A stretch of DNA of 25,543 nt from DATBGO01 sp050011895 (GTDB taxonomy: Bacteria; Actinomycetota; Actinomycetes; Streptosporangiales; Streptosporangiaceae): positions 1-25,543 of the forward strand of contig JBEKIF010000065.1 of the NCBI GenBank assembly GCA_050011895.1, written 5' to 3'. The notes under the pieces were generated by a model. That model searched no databases. It saw nothing but the letters and a program-made list of their open reading frames with translations, and had not been told where the DNA came from. The translations under genes and the position numbers were made by a program. Positions 7,942 through 19,362 of this stretch are shown here, in pieces; the first letter of the stretch is position 1; the number at the start of each line of letters is the position of its first letter.

Positions 7942-9072
7942 GCGCAGGTGCGCGGCCCGGGCCAGACCCCGGGTCATCCAACTGAGCATCGGCGGGATCT
8001 CTGCCCGCCAGGTCGTCATGTTGTGGCCGCCCCCCGGCGTGATCGTCAGCGGCACATCCGCCTGCCGTATCAGCAGCTCCTGCCAGAAGGCCTCGGCATT
8101 AGCCACGTCCGACCTGTCGCTTCTGCCCGCGCCCAGCCAGAACCTGGGGATCACCGCGCCGGCCGACAGCGCGGCGATCTCATCCACCGGGGTGTTCTCT
8201 TTCCTCAAGATGGGGCTGCCGCCGAACGGGCTGACCGGGCGGGCGGAGTGCGCGAGCTGGTTATCGTATGGCTTGAAGTAGCCGCTAAGGACTCCCGCGA
8301 ACCCGTAGCGGCCCGGGAGGCGCAGGACCATGTTGGCGGCACAGAACCCGCCCTCGGAGTAACCAGCCACCCCCCAGCCCAGGCCCGGCGGCTGCACCCG
8401 CAGCAGCTGGGCGATCTCCTGCGGCAGGTCCACGCCCAGGTAGGTCAGGTCCTGCGGACCGCGTACCTGGTTGAGGCACTGCAGCGAGATCCGCAGGCCG
8501 CCGTTTGCGTCGGGCATGAGCAGCACGGCAGGCTGAGCGAGCTTCTCCTTCATCAGCTGCAGCAGCGTAGTCGTCACGCCCGCTACGTTGATCCAGTCCT
8601 GCGGCTCGCCGGGCTGGCCATGGATGAGCTCGATCACCGGGAAATGGTAGGCCTGGTAGCCCGGCTGGAAGTACTGCGGTGGCAGGTAAACGTACACCAC
8701 CCTGGTGATGTGGCTGCGGCGGCCAGTCACGGTCAGGCGCAGCGTGTATCCCTGCTGCTGCGCGAGCTCGAGATAGACATGGCTCCCGTCGAGCGTGCCA
8801 AACTGCGAGCCGTAGGTGAGCTTGATGTGGGGCATCTCGGGCGCCGCCGTGACGCCCTGGTTGGTGACGTCCGCGATCGCGGCGCCCCAGGTCTGGTAGT
8901 AGCCGTAGTACTTGTTGACGGCAATCACGCCGAACAGCATCGCGGGCAGGAAGGCCAGGCACGCGGCAAGGACGCGGAAGACTGTCTGCCGGGCGACTGC
9001 GAGCCACCACATCAGGGCGCCGAATATCACCACCAGCAGCAGGAAGAGCGCGTTGCTCTGAGGCTCGAACAT
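7903..9072 (-). CDS. Membrane-anchored alpha/beta-hydrolase-fold esterase
   Basis: This 389-residue protein has two hydrophobic N-terminal segments (residues about 7-28 and 31-52), a short linker, and an extracytoplasmic alpha/beta-hydrolase domain of the esterase D / antigen-85-like type. The nucleophile is S239 in VAGYSEGGFCAAN. The probable base is H350 in TPGGGHNMTTW, and the acid is one of the aspartates in GAGRSDRSD (about 319-322). VIELIHGQPGEPQDW is the oxyanion region. Such proteins act outside the membrane as esterases or acyl/mycolyl transferases; the substrate is unknown. GGAGG lies 6 nt before the ATG. The last 12 residues (PAGSGRSATPTG) come from the fprA-derived repeat read out of frame, so the original C-terminus appears to have been replaced beyond the catalytic domain. 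Confidence 0.85.
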   Translation of the reverse strand: MFEPQSNALFLLLVVIFGALMWWLAVARQTVFRVLAACLAFLPAMLFGVIAVNKYYGYYQTWGAAIADVTNQGVTAAPEMPHIKLTYGSQFGTLDGSHVYLELAQQQGYTLRLTVTGRRSHITRVVYVYLPPQYFQPGYQAYHFPVIELIHGQPGEPQDWINVAGVTTTLLQLMKEKLAQPAVLLMPDANGGLRISLQCLNQVRGPQDLTYLGVDLPQEIAQLLRVQPPGLGWGVAGYSEGGFCAANMVLRLPGRYGFAGVLSGYFKPYDNQLAHSARPVSPFGGSPILRKENTPVDEIAALSAGAVIPRFWLGAGRSDRSDVANAEAFWQELLIRQADVPLTITPGGGHNMTTWRAEIPPMLSWMTRGLARAAHLRPAGSGRSATPTG

Positions 9073-9292
9073 TCAAGGCCTCCGCATCAGCAACACCATG
9101 CTCTGGCGGTGCCGTTGGCCATCGGCGGTCTGGCGCGTATCTCGACATGGACCGCGGCTGTCATCGCTTCCCACCTTAAGAAACGCGCGCGCCAAGCTGA
9201 GGTTCCATGGCCGCGGCGGTGTCCCTGTTGCAGGTAGACCGGGCAGCAGGTACGCGGGCAGCCGCTCGCGCAGCTGGATCCTCGAGCCGACG

Positions 9293-10057
9293 TCAGGGCT
9301 CCGACGCTGCGGTGGCGTACAGCTCCCGCACGTCCTGGCCGAACACGGCGGAATAGGAGACGTCTGGGGTGCCGCCCCCCTGCTGGTACCCGCCGATGAT
9401 GCCGATCACCGTCCCATCGCCGGTAGCCGGATCCACGCTGGTCAGGAGGGGACCCCCGCTTGTGCCGTCGGTGTAGTTGCCGCAGTCGAACTCCAGCTGG
9501 GTGGGGCTGAGCGGGCGGACACGGTTCTGGCAGCGGATCGGCTGATCCCGGATATCCGGGTAGCCGATAGCGCGGACGACGGCCGTGACGGGTCGACCGA
9601 TGCCCAGGCTCTCGGCACCGGTGACAGTCTCGATCGTGATGTGCCTGCCGGGCCGCGTGACGGCGAGGAACGCCACGTCGTGGTCGGGATCGGCGGCGGA
9701 CGCCCACTCCGTGTCGGTGAAGATACGCGTGACCGTCCAGATCCCGTAGGGAGCCCTGCCCTTGTCATAACCGGGCACGAAGACCAGGCCGGCCGGCCTG
9801 GTGTCCGCATAGCCATTCACGCAATGGGCGGCCGTGATGAGGAGGTCCCCGCTCGGGCTGTCGACCACGCTCGCGGTGCAGAAATGTGCGCCGAGATGGC
9901 CGCCGCTCCAGGCAACCAGCGCCCCCACCGCGGCCGTCCCGCCGAACGGGGTGCCGGCCAGCGGGACCGACGGCTTCAGGAGGGCGGGCCCCTCGGAGGT
10001 GGCCGACGATCTCACGGCGGCCGGTACCGACCAGGTCGATGCGACGACCGTGATCAA
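9293..10057 (-). CDS. Secreted trypsin-like serine protease (S1 fold)
   Basis: The catalytic triad is visible: H78 in LLITAAHCV, D127 in DPDHDVAFL and S200 in DGTSGGPLL (numbering from TTG 10057). GTSGGP and TAAHC are hallmark S1 motifs. Cysteines at 60 and 79 could form the disulphide usual around the active histidine. A hydrophobic stretch precedes the mature domain, so the protein is probably exported. The start is unclear. TTG 10057 is the only canonical start in frame, but it lacks a ribosome site and would cut the signal peptide's positive n-region. The open frame continues upstream to a stop at 10196-10198 and includes basic residues RSERRTGLRWAGQLAVL, preceded by GGAG 8 nt before an ATC codon at 10106-10108. 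The protease follows fprA on the same strand, with about 300 bp between. Confidence 0.82.
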   Translation of the reverse strand: MITVVASTWSVPAAVRSSATSEGPALLKPSVPLAGTPFGGTAAVGALVAWSGGHLGAHFCTASVVDSPSGDLLITAAHCVNGYADTRPAGLVFVPGYDKGRAPYGIWTVTRIFTDTEWASAADPDHDVAFLAVTRPGRHITIETVTGAESLGIGRPVTAVVRAIGYPDIRDQPIRCQNRVRPLSPTQLEFDCGNYTDGTSGGPLLTSVDPATGDGTVIGIIGGYQQGGGTPDVSYSAVFGQDVRELYATAASEP

Positions 10058-10364
10058 GACAGCGAGCTGGCCAGCCCACCGCAGGCCAGTGCGTCGCTCG
10101 CTCCTGATTACTCGTTCTCCGCGCAGATCCGTCCATCCCTCAGCGTGTTCCGCACGGGCGGCGTTGATGCCGAGCTTTGGCTCTGGAGCGCTTGATCAAG
10201 AGCCTTGGTCGTGCCCAGCAAGTTGCCTGCCCACTACGTTACCTGCGCGTTACGCTACCCCTGAGCGCGGACGTGACACGTAGGCTTCACGCGGCAGGCT
10301 CAAACGCGGCAGGTGAGTAACCATCCCGCGGCGGCTCGGCTGGCTGGCACCGCGCCGACGCCGC
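10058..10364 (-). other. Gap between fprA and the protease start
   Basis: The half nearest the protease (10058-10195) is probably its real N-terminus, because the frame is open and encodes a basic, hydrophobic signal sequence. The rest shows a perfect 10-bp palindrome CTTGATCAAG (10191-10200) and a repeated GTAACG on the minus strand around 10235-10255, with TAGCGT and TAACGT as possible -10 boxes. No separate gene is seen. Confidence 0.4.
10117..10120 (-). promoter_or_regulatory. Shine-Dalgarno before a non-canonical codon (protease)
   Basis: GGAG on the minus strand sits 8 nt before ATC (10108-10106), in frame with the protease. From there the protein would begin with a normal signal peptide: basic RSERRTGLRW, then AGQLAVLITVVAS. 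No ATG, GTG or TTG is available in frame nearby except TTG 10057. Confidence 0.4.
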
Positions 10365-11807
<1,443 letters not shown>

Positions 11808-11826
11808 GACTGGAGGGTATCCGCCA

Positions 11827-13740
11827 TCAGGCCTGTGGATCGTGCGCTAGCTGCGGCGTCCGGTGCGCGACCGCCTCAGTGATCAGCCTCGCCAGGTGCT
11901 GAGCGTCCAGCCCGGCGTCTGCCAGCAGCGCGCCGCGATCACCGTGCTCGAGGAACTGCTGCGGCAGCCCGAACGTCTTGACCGGGGTCTGCTCGTCGTG
12001 GTCGCGCAGCAGCCTGCAGACAGCGTCGCCGAAGCCGCCGGCCCGCCCGTTGTCCTCGACAGTTACCACGAGCCGGTGCGCTCGCGCGGCTCCCACCAGT
12101 GCCTCATCAAGCGGCTTGACCCAGCGCGGGTCGACGACGGTCACCCCGATGCCGTGATCGGCGAGGCGCCCGGCGGCCTTGACGCAGACACCGGCCATCG
12201 GGCCCGCGCCGAGCAGCAGCACGTCGGCCGCCGCTCCCTGGGCCGGCTCGCGCAGCACGTCCATCCCGCCGAGCCTGGCGACCGCAGGGATGTCCGCGAC
12301 GGCGTTCCCGCGCGGGAACCGCAGCGCCGTCGGCCCGTCGCTGACGGCTACCGCCTCCCGCAGCAGCTCGGCCAGGCGGGTCCCGTCCCGCGGCACCGCG
12401 ATCGCCAGGCCGGGCACCAGCTGCAGGATCGAGCCGTCCCACATCCCGTGGTGGCTGGCCCCGTCTGGTCCCGTGATACCGGCCCGGTCGAGCACGAAGG
12501 TGACCGGCAGGCGGTGCAGCGCCACGTCCATCATCACCTGGTCGAAGGCCCGGTTCAGGAAGGTCGCGTAGATTGCGACGACCGGATGCATGCCGCCCAT
12601 CGCCAGGCCGGCCGCGCTGGTCACCGCGTGCTGCTCGGCGATCCCCACGTCGAAGACCCGGTCCGGGTAGGCGCTGGCGAACCTGGTCAGGCCGGTCGGG
12701 TGCAGCATCGCCGCGGTGATCGCCACCACATCCGGGCGGCGGGCGCCGATCTCGGCCAGCTCGTCGCCGAACACCTGGGTCCACGGGCGCATCGGCGCCC
12801 CGGCCGCCGTGCCTGCCGCCGCCAGCGGCGCCGGAGCGACCTGATGCAGGCAGTCCTCGTCGTTCTCCTCGGCCAGCGGATAGCCGGCGCCCTTCTTGGT
12901 GATCACGTGCACCAGGACGGCGCAGCCGTAGTCGCGGGCCCGCTGCAGAGCGTGCTCGACCGCCTGCTCGTCGTGGCCGTCCACGGGACCGAGGTACTTC
13001 AGGCCGAGGTCCTCGAAGAGCACCTGCGGCTGCAGGACGTCTTTCAGGCCCTTCTTGATCCCATGCAGCGTCTCGAACAGCGGCGGGCCGACCAGCGGGG
13101 TGTGCGACAGCGTGGTCTTGATGTAATCGAGCACCTGCTCGTACCGCTGGGACACCCGGACGGATGCGAGATGGTCGGCGAGCCCGCCGATCGTCCGCTG
13201 GTAGGACCGGCCGTTGTCATTAACGACGATGACGACCCGGCGGTCCGGGGCGCCCGCGATGTTGTTCAGCGCCTCCCAGGCCATCCCGCCGGTAAGCGCG
13301 CCGTCCCCGATGACCGCCACCACGCAGCGTTCCGGCTCGCCCCTGAGCTGGTAGGCCTTGGCAAGCCCGTCGGCGTAGGCCAGGCTGGTGGACGCGTGCG
13401 AGTTCTCGATGACGTCATGCTCGGACTCGGCCCGGTTCGGGTAGCCGGAGATGCCGCCGCGCTGGCGCAGCTGGCCGAAGGCCGCCTGCCTGCCGGTCAG
13501 CAGCTTGTGCACGTACGCCTGGTGACCGGTATCAAACAGGATCCGGTCGTCCGGCGAATCGAAGACCCGGTGCAAGGCAATGGTGAGTTCCACCACGCCG
13601 AGGTTGGGCCCGAGATGACCGCCGTTCCTCGACACGGCAGGGATGAGGAAATCGCGGATCTCCGCTGCCAGCAAGGGCAGCTGGTCCGGGCGGAGGTCCT
13701 TAAGATCCCGAGGACTCCGGATGGTCTCCAGCAGGGTCAC
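11827..13740 (-). CDS. dxs: 1-Deoxy-D-xylulose-5-phosphate synthase
   Basis: This thiamine-diphosphate enzyme joins pyruvate and glyceraldehyde-3-phosphate in the first step of the MEP isoprenoid pathway. GDGALTGGMAWEALNN (about 145-160) is the TPP/Mg motif. FDTGHQAYVHKLLTGR and HASTSLAYADGLAKA are Dxs signatures. The pyrimidine-binding domain has DVGIAEQHAVTSAAGLA, and VLDRAGITGPDGASHHGMWD is typical of Dxs. The C-terminal transketolase domain contains VEDNGRAGGFGDAV. The GTG at 13740 is chosen because GGAGGAG lies 8 nt upstream and MTLLETIRSPRDLK is the normal Dxs start; the frame is open 20 codons further. The resulting 637 residues is the usual length. Confidence 0.96.
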   Translation of the reverse strand: MTLLETIRSPRDLKDLRPDQLPLLAAEIRDFLIPAVSRNGGHLGPNLGVVELTIALHRVFDSPDDRILFDTGHQAYVHKLLTGRQAAFGQLRQRGGISGYPNRAESEHDVIENSHASTSLAYADGLAKAYQLRGEPERCVVAVIGDGALTGGMAWEALNNIAGAPDRRVVIVVNDNGRSYQRTIGGLADHLASVRVSQRYEQVLDYIKTTLSHTPLVGPPLFETLHGIKKGLKDVLQPQVLFEDLGLKYLGPVDGHDEQAVEHALQRARDYGCAVLVHVITKKGAGYPLAEENDEDCLHQVAPAPLAAAGTAAGAPMRPWTQVFGDELAEIGARRPDVVAITAAMLHPTGLTRFASAYPDRVFDVGIAEQHAVTSAAGLAMGGMHPVVAIYATFLNRAFDQVMMDVALHRLPVTFVLDRAGITGPDGASHHGMWDGSILQLVPGLAIAVPRDGTRLAELLREAVAVSDGPTALRFPRGNAVADIPAVARLGGMDVLREPAQGAAADVLLLGAGPMAGVCVKAAGRLADHGIGVTVVDPRWVKPLDEALVGAARAHRLVVTVEDNGRAGGFGDAVCRLLRDHDEQTPVKTFGLPQQFLEHGDRGALLADAGLDAQHLARLITEAVAHRTPQLAHDPQA

Positions 13741-14021
13741 CGGTTCTGCTCCTCCGTGGTCGTCAGCGCCTCGCGGTGACCTGCTCGTCGGCTGCCGCAC
13801 GCGGCGGGCCGTGCAGATGCGGCGGGCAGGCGGCCTCCCCTTGCTCCCGGCAGGGGGAGGAATCCACCCGAGTCTATTTGGGCCAGCGTTCGATATGCAC
13901 GCAGGTGCCGGTCATGAGGTGACCCGCCCGTCACCTGGGGTCCTGGCCCGCCCGGTCGGGCGCCGCGGATTGGCTGGTCAAGCAGGCTGATCACAGCGGC
14001 ACGGCGATGTGAACCGGGGTG
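13741..14021 (-). promoter_or_regulatory. dxs upstream region with ribosome site and hairpin
   Basis: GGAGGAG (13755-13749, minus) fixes the dxs GTG start. TAGACT (minus, 13876-13871) is a possible -10 box, giving a leader of about 125 nt; no convincing -35 was found. AGGTGAC-CCGCCC-GTCACCT (13917-13936) is a perfect 7-bp-stem hairpin and could be an operator or the end of the upstream transporter transcript. CGCCCG/CGGGCG (13949-13962) is a second short dyad. No thiamine-pyrophosphate riboswitch pattern was seen, and no gene is supported. Confidence 0.4.
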
Positions 14022-15230
14022 TCAAGAGGTACCGAGGCCGGGCCCGCGCTCAGCCGCACCTGCGATCCGGCGGGTCGGCACGGTCAGGGCGCGCCCGGCC
14101 AGCCAGCCGGAGATCAGCTGGCCCAGGGCCACTCCGAGCAGGGCGAGCACCGGGATCGTCCAGCCGCCGGTGACCGCATGCAGGAACCCGAGCAGCAGCG
14201 GCCCGGTGGCGGCGACCAGATAGCCGGCCCCCTGCGCGAACGCCGACAGCGACGCCGCCGCCGCCGGATCGGGCGCGCGCGCCATGGTGAAGAAGATCGC
14301 GAGACCGAGCGTCGCGCCCTGGCCAAGGCCGAGCAGCAGCATCCAGGCCGCCGCCGAGCCGACCGGGGCGAATGCTGAGCCGGCGAGGCCCCCGCTGGTG
14401 GCCGCCATCGAGATGGCGACCAGCCGCCGCTGGTCGGCGGCCCGGTGCGCAAGCGTCGGGAGCAGCAGCGCCGTCACCGCGTTGCCGAGGTTCATCAGCG
14501 CGAGCAGATCGCCGGCCTGGGCCGCGCTGATCCCGCGATCGCGCAACAGCGTCGGGAACCAGGACAGCGCAGCGTAATAAGACAGGCTCTGCAGGCCCAT
14601 GAACGCGGTCACCTGCCAGGCCAGCACGTGCCTGGCCATCGCGAGCACGCCGCCCGCCGCCGCGCGGCGCTCCGGTGGCACCGTGCGATACCTGAGCTGC
14701 GGCAGCCACACGACGGCAGCGGCGACGGCGGGCAGCGCCCAGATGCCCAGGGTGAGCCGCACCGCGCCGGTCCCCGAGCCCGCCGCGCGGAACACCGGCA
14801 CGGCGAGCAGCGACGCCACAACCGCGCCAGCGCAGAGCAGCAGGAGGTAGCCGCCGATCAGCATGCCTGCCTGGTCCGGCCTGCGCCGCTTGACAAAGCT
14901 GGGCAGCAGCACGTTCATCAGCGCGATAGCAGCGCCCGCGAGCACGGTGCCGGGGAACAGCATCGACCCGGGCGCAGCACCGCGCAGCAGCAGCCCGGCG
15001 GCCAGCAGGACAAGCGCCGCACCGAGTACCCGTTCCTCGCCGAACCGGCGGCTCAGCGGTCCCGCGACCCCCGAGAACACGCCGAAGCACAGCACCGGCG
15101 TCGCTGCCAGCACCGCGAGGGCCGCGCCGGACAGGTGCAGCCTCACGGCCAGCTCGGGGAAGACCGGCGGCAGGCTGGTGATCGCCGCGCGCAGGTTAAC
15201 CGCGAGCGCGCCGATCCCAGCCACCAGCAA
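14022..15230 (-). CDS. MFS transporter, CynX/NimT-like
   Basis: This 402-residue protein has 12 predicted helices in the major-facilitator pattern. The early segments ALAVNLRAAITSLPPVFPEL and PLSRRFGEERVLGAALVLL match the CynX/NimT (cyanate / 2-nitroimidazole) branch. NVLLPSFVKRRRPDQAG and FFTMARAPDPAAAASLSAFAQGAGYL are typical of later helices. The transported substrate is not evident. The start is uncertain. TTG 15230 begins directly in helix 1 and has no ribosome site. GGAGG (15276-15272) lies 5 nt before a GTT codon (15266-15264) that would give the more natural short basic N-terminus RRTGQPALTTALLVAG. It is downstream of acnA on the same strand, with 73 bp between. Confidence 0.85.
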   Translation of the reverse strand: MLVAGIGALAVNLRAAITSLPPVFPELAVRLHLSGAALAVLAATPVLCFGVFSGVAGPLSRRFGEERVLGAALVLLAAGLLLRGAAPGSMLFPGTVLAGAAIALMNVLLPSFVKRRRPDQAGMLIGGYLLLLCAGAVVASLLAVPVFRAAGSGTGAVRLTLGIWALPAVAAAVVWLPQLRYRTVPPERRAAAGGVLAMARHVLAWQVTAFMGLQSLSYYAALSWFPTLLRDRGISAAQAGDLLALMNLGNAVTALLLPTLAHRAADQRRLVAISMAATSGGLAGSAFAPVGSAAAWMLLLGLGQGATLGLAIFFTMARAPDPAAAASLSAFAQGAGYLVAATGPLLLGFLHAVTGGWTIPVLALLGVALGQLISGWLAGRALTVPTRRIAGAAERGPGLGTS

Positions 15231-15271
15231 GGCGGTCGTTAGCGCGGGCTGTCCGGTCCTGCGAACTGAGA

Positions 15272-15276
15272 CCTCC
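15272..15276 (-). promoter_or_regulatory. Shine-Dalgarno before a non-canonical codon (MFS transporter)
   Basis: GGAGG on the minus strand precedes GTT (15266-15264) by 5 nt in the transporter frame. No ATG, GTG or TTG lies in frame between the upstream stop (15297-15299) and TTG 15230, which has no ribosome site of its own. Confidence 0.4.
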
Positions 15277-15303
15277 GGCGTCTGCGGGCACCTGCGCTAA
15301 CGC

Positions 15304-18114
<2,811 letters not shown>

Positions 18115-18196
18115 CGTGTGGCCTCCTGCCCTGCGCGGTGCTGTAGTTGAATCCTGCCGCAGTCTGGCGCCCCCGCCGAGCCCGACCCCCAAGACT

Positions 18197-18214
18197 TATC
18201 TTGACGTCAAGCTA
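18197..18214. promoter_or_regulatory. Operator-like dyad 1 upstream of acnA
   Basis: TATCTTGACGTCAAGCTA is an 18-bp dyad with 8 of 9 half-site positions complementary; its 12-bp core CTTGACGTCAAG (18200-18211) is a perfect palindrome. It sits just downstream of the predicted acnA transcription start. It shares 19 of 20 bases (18197-18216) with the copy at 18240-18259. Confidence 0.65.
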
Positions 18215-18223
18215 CCTGGCGTC

Positions 18224-18253
18224 AGTCTAGGGAGACGGCTATCTCGACGTCAA
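18224..18253 (-). promoter_or_regulatory. acnA promoter, TTGACG-N18-TAGACT
   Basis: On the minus strand TTGACG (18253-18248) and TAGACT (18229-18224) are separated by 18 nt, a close match to the housekeeping actinobacterial promoter. Transcription would start near 18217, giving a leader of about 100 nt to the acnA ATG. The -35 lies inside the upstream dyad. Confidence 0.6.
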
Positions 18254-18257
18254 GCTA
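18240..18257. promoter_or_regulatory. Operator-like dyad 2 upstream of acnA
   Basis: TATCTCGACGTCAAGCTA repeats the first dyad with one change. It overlaps the predicted -35 element. The two dyads are 43 bp apart centre to centre, about four helical turns, so a dimeric repressor could sit on the same face of the DNA at both. No candidate repressor gene is adjacent. Confidence 0.65.
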
Positions 18258-18332
18258 CCGGCGGACCGCCCTCAGGCCGACGCGTCAGAGCCTGCCGCGC
18301 ACTGGCCGGGAGCCTGCATCCAGGCGAGCAGC

Positions 18333-18375
18333 CCGGCCCGGGGACACGCGTGGCGGGTCCGGTGCCCCGGGCCGG
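18333..18375 (-). terminator. Strong hairpin after the 65-residue protein gene
   Basis: CCGGCCCGGGG (18333-18343) and CCCCGGGCCGG (18365-18375) form a perfect 11-bp GC stem, extended by CAC/GTG after a one-base bulge. It lies 43 bp past the stop of the minus-strand small gene and before the acnA promoter. There is no U-tract, as is common in actinobacterial terminators. Confidence 0.55.
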
Positions 18376-18418
18376 AGATCGGGGGTGCGAGCATCACGGC
18401 GCTCAGCTGGCTCAGGCC

Positions 18419-18616
18419 TCACTTGCTCGGCTGGGGAAGGGCGCAGTGGACCTTCGGGTTGGCGCCGAAGTAGTTGAGCGGGCCAGCGATAATTGTTACC
18501 ACAGTCGTTCCTGCCTTGGCGCAGTTCGTGTCCCCGCTGCTGTAGTAATGCCGCTGGCCAGCAGCGATGGCACCGATAACCAGCCATACGACGACCAGGA
18601 CCGAGATGATGCGCAT
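18419..18616 (-). CDS. Small secreted or membrane-anchored protein of unknown function
   Basis: This 65-residue protein begins with a hydrophobic segment (MRIISVLVVVWLVIGAIAAG, residues 1-20), which is a signal anchor or uncleaved signal. A short exported domain follows with two cysteines (C32 in TNCAKAG and C59 in KVHCALPQ) that could form a disulphide. TTVVTIIAGPLNYFG in the middle is hydrophobic. GGAGA lies about 6 nt before the ATG. The sequence resembles small conserved actinobacterial proteins of unknown role. A strong hairpin follows the stop, so it is probably a single-gene transcript. Confidence 0.75.
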   Translation of the reverse strand: MRIISVLVVVWLVIGAIAAGQRHYYSSGDTNCAKAGTTVVTIIAGPLNYFGANPKVHCALPQPSK

Positions 18617-19086
18617 TGTCTCTCCGATCGGGCAGGTTTAGCCGGTGATGCGCGGGCCCGCGCCTCGTGGTCGCCATAGCAGGTACCCAAGCGCTGTCAT
18701 TCAAACAGCCGCTGTCATTCAAGGGGGCCGATTCCAGGACATCCGGTCTGCGCCTCATGATGCGCGCCATCGCGGCCGCAGCGACGGCTGATGCCTTCGC
18801 CATCGTCTCCACCACGAGCGTCCAGACCGATGCGGTCGATGCCTGACCCCGGCGGCCCTTCTTGATCATGCGGGGTACCTCACGCGACCGTCCGCCGGAT
18901 CTGCTCATAGCTAGTGGCTGCCCGCTACCCGCGGCCAGTTGCCCGTGGCCTGCGGACAAGCCGCGCAGGCAGACCCAGGTCTCACTGCGTCAAGGGAACG
19001 CCGGAGTCACCGGTGAAGTTGCATGTTTAGCGGCCGTCGGGCGGGAAGTAACACCGGCGTCGTCGTCTCTGTTGAGGGAGCATCCC
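18617..19086. other. 470-bp gap between the two small-protein genes
   Basis: No convincing gene is seen. CGCTGTCATTCAA occurs twice (18692-18704 and 18710-18722), spaced 18 bp, upstream of the minus-strand small gene, and could be a regulator site. Frames on both strands over 18740-18870 have no recognisable product. GTTTAG (19025-19030) followed about 15 nt later by GGAAGTA loosely recalls a stress-sigma promoter for the downstream plus-strand small gene, but the match is weak. Confidence 0.4.
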
Positions 19087-19260
19087 GTGGCAGTCATTCT
19101 TCTGGTCCTATTGATTGTGCTCATTTTCGGCGCAGCCGGATTCGCGCTCCACGTGCTGTGGTGGATTGCGCTGATCCTGCTTGCTCTCTGGCTGCTCGGG
19201 TTCTTGTTCCGCGCCGCCGAATCGGGCGGGCGCCGACGCGGCCGCTGGTACCGGTGGTAG
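19087..19260 (+). CDS. Small hydrophobic membrane protein, basic C-terminus
   Basis: This 57-residue protein is almost all membrane. Two hydrophobic helices (about 2-22, VILLVLLIVLIFGAAGFA; and about 24-41, LWWIALILLALWLLGFLF) are followed by a cytoplasm-type basic tail (ESGGRRRGRWYRW). GTG at 19087 is chosen because GAGGGAG (19074-19080) lies 6 nt upstream and the helix begins at once; the frame is open further upstream without membrane character. Similar small hydrophobic proteins are common in Streptomyces-type genomes, with no known function. Strong hairpins follow the gene. Confidence 0.78.
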   Translation: MAVILLVLLIVLIFGAAGFALHVLWWIALILLALWLLGFLFRAAESGGRRRGRWYRW

Positions 19261-19294
19261 AAAGCCGCCAGCCCGCCACGGACTGACCATTAGC

Positions 19295-19322
19295 GGCGGC
19301 CGCCCAGACTCGGGCGGCCGCC
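19295..19322. terminator. Bidirectional GC hairpin
   Basis: GGCGGCCGCCC (19295-19305) and GGGCGGCCGCC (19312-19322) make a perfect 11-bp stem with a 6-nt loop (AGACTC). It sits between the convergent small-protein and NADH dehydrogenase genes, the position of a shared terminator. Confidence 0.65.
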
Positions 19323-19338
19323 CGTAACCCGTACGCCT

Positions 19339-19356
19339 CCGGCGGCCGGCCGCCGG
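19339..19356. terminator. 18-bp GC palindrome next to the ndh stop
   Basis: CCGGCGGCCGGCCGCCGG is a perfect palindrome 6 bp beyond the ndh stop, followed on the plus strand by TTTCCC. It could act with the neighbouring hairpin to end both convergent transcripts. Confidence 0.5.
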
Positions 19357-19362
19357 TTTCCC

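Noticed and set aside
7948..9237. 429-codon plus-strand open frame opposite the esterase
   Set aside because: The minus strand encodes a full alpha/beta hydrolase with nucleophile elbow and strong ribosome site; the plus frame has no motif.
11863..13779. 638-codon plus-strand open frame opposite dxs
   Set aside because: Antisense to a complete dxs with the TPP motif and ribosome site; composition typical of a shadow frame.
13741..14021. Thiamine-pyrophosphate riboswitch before dxs
   Set aside because: The conserved CUGAGA and related motifs could not be found in the expected strand and order; only simple hairpins are present.
18740..18870. Possible short gene or transposase fragment between the small-protein genes
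   Set aside because: Frames exist on both strands, but neither shows a recognisable motif or convincing start, so no call was made.
18285..18959. 224-codon minus-strand frame over the small-protein region
   Set aside because: It overlaps the well-supported 65-residue gene in another frame, and its translation shows no domain or plausible start.
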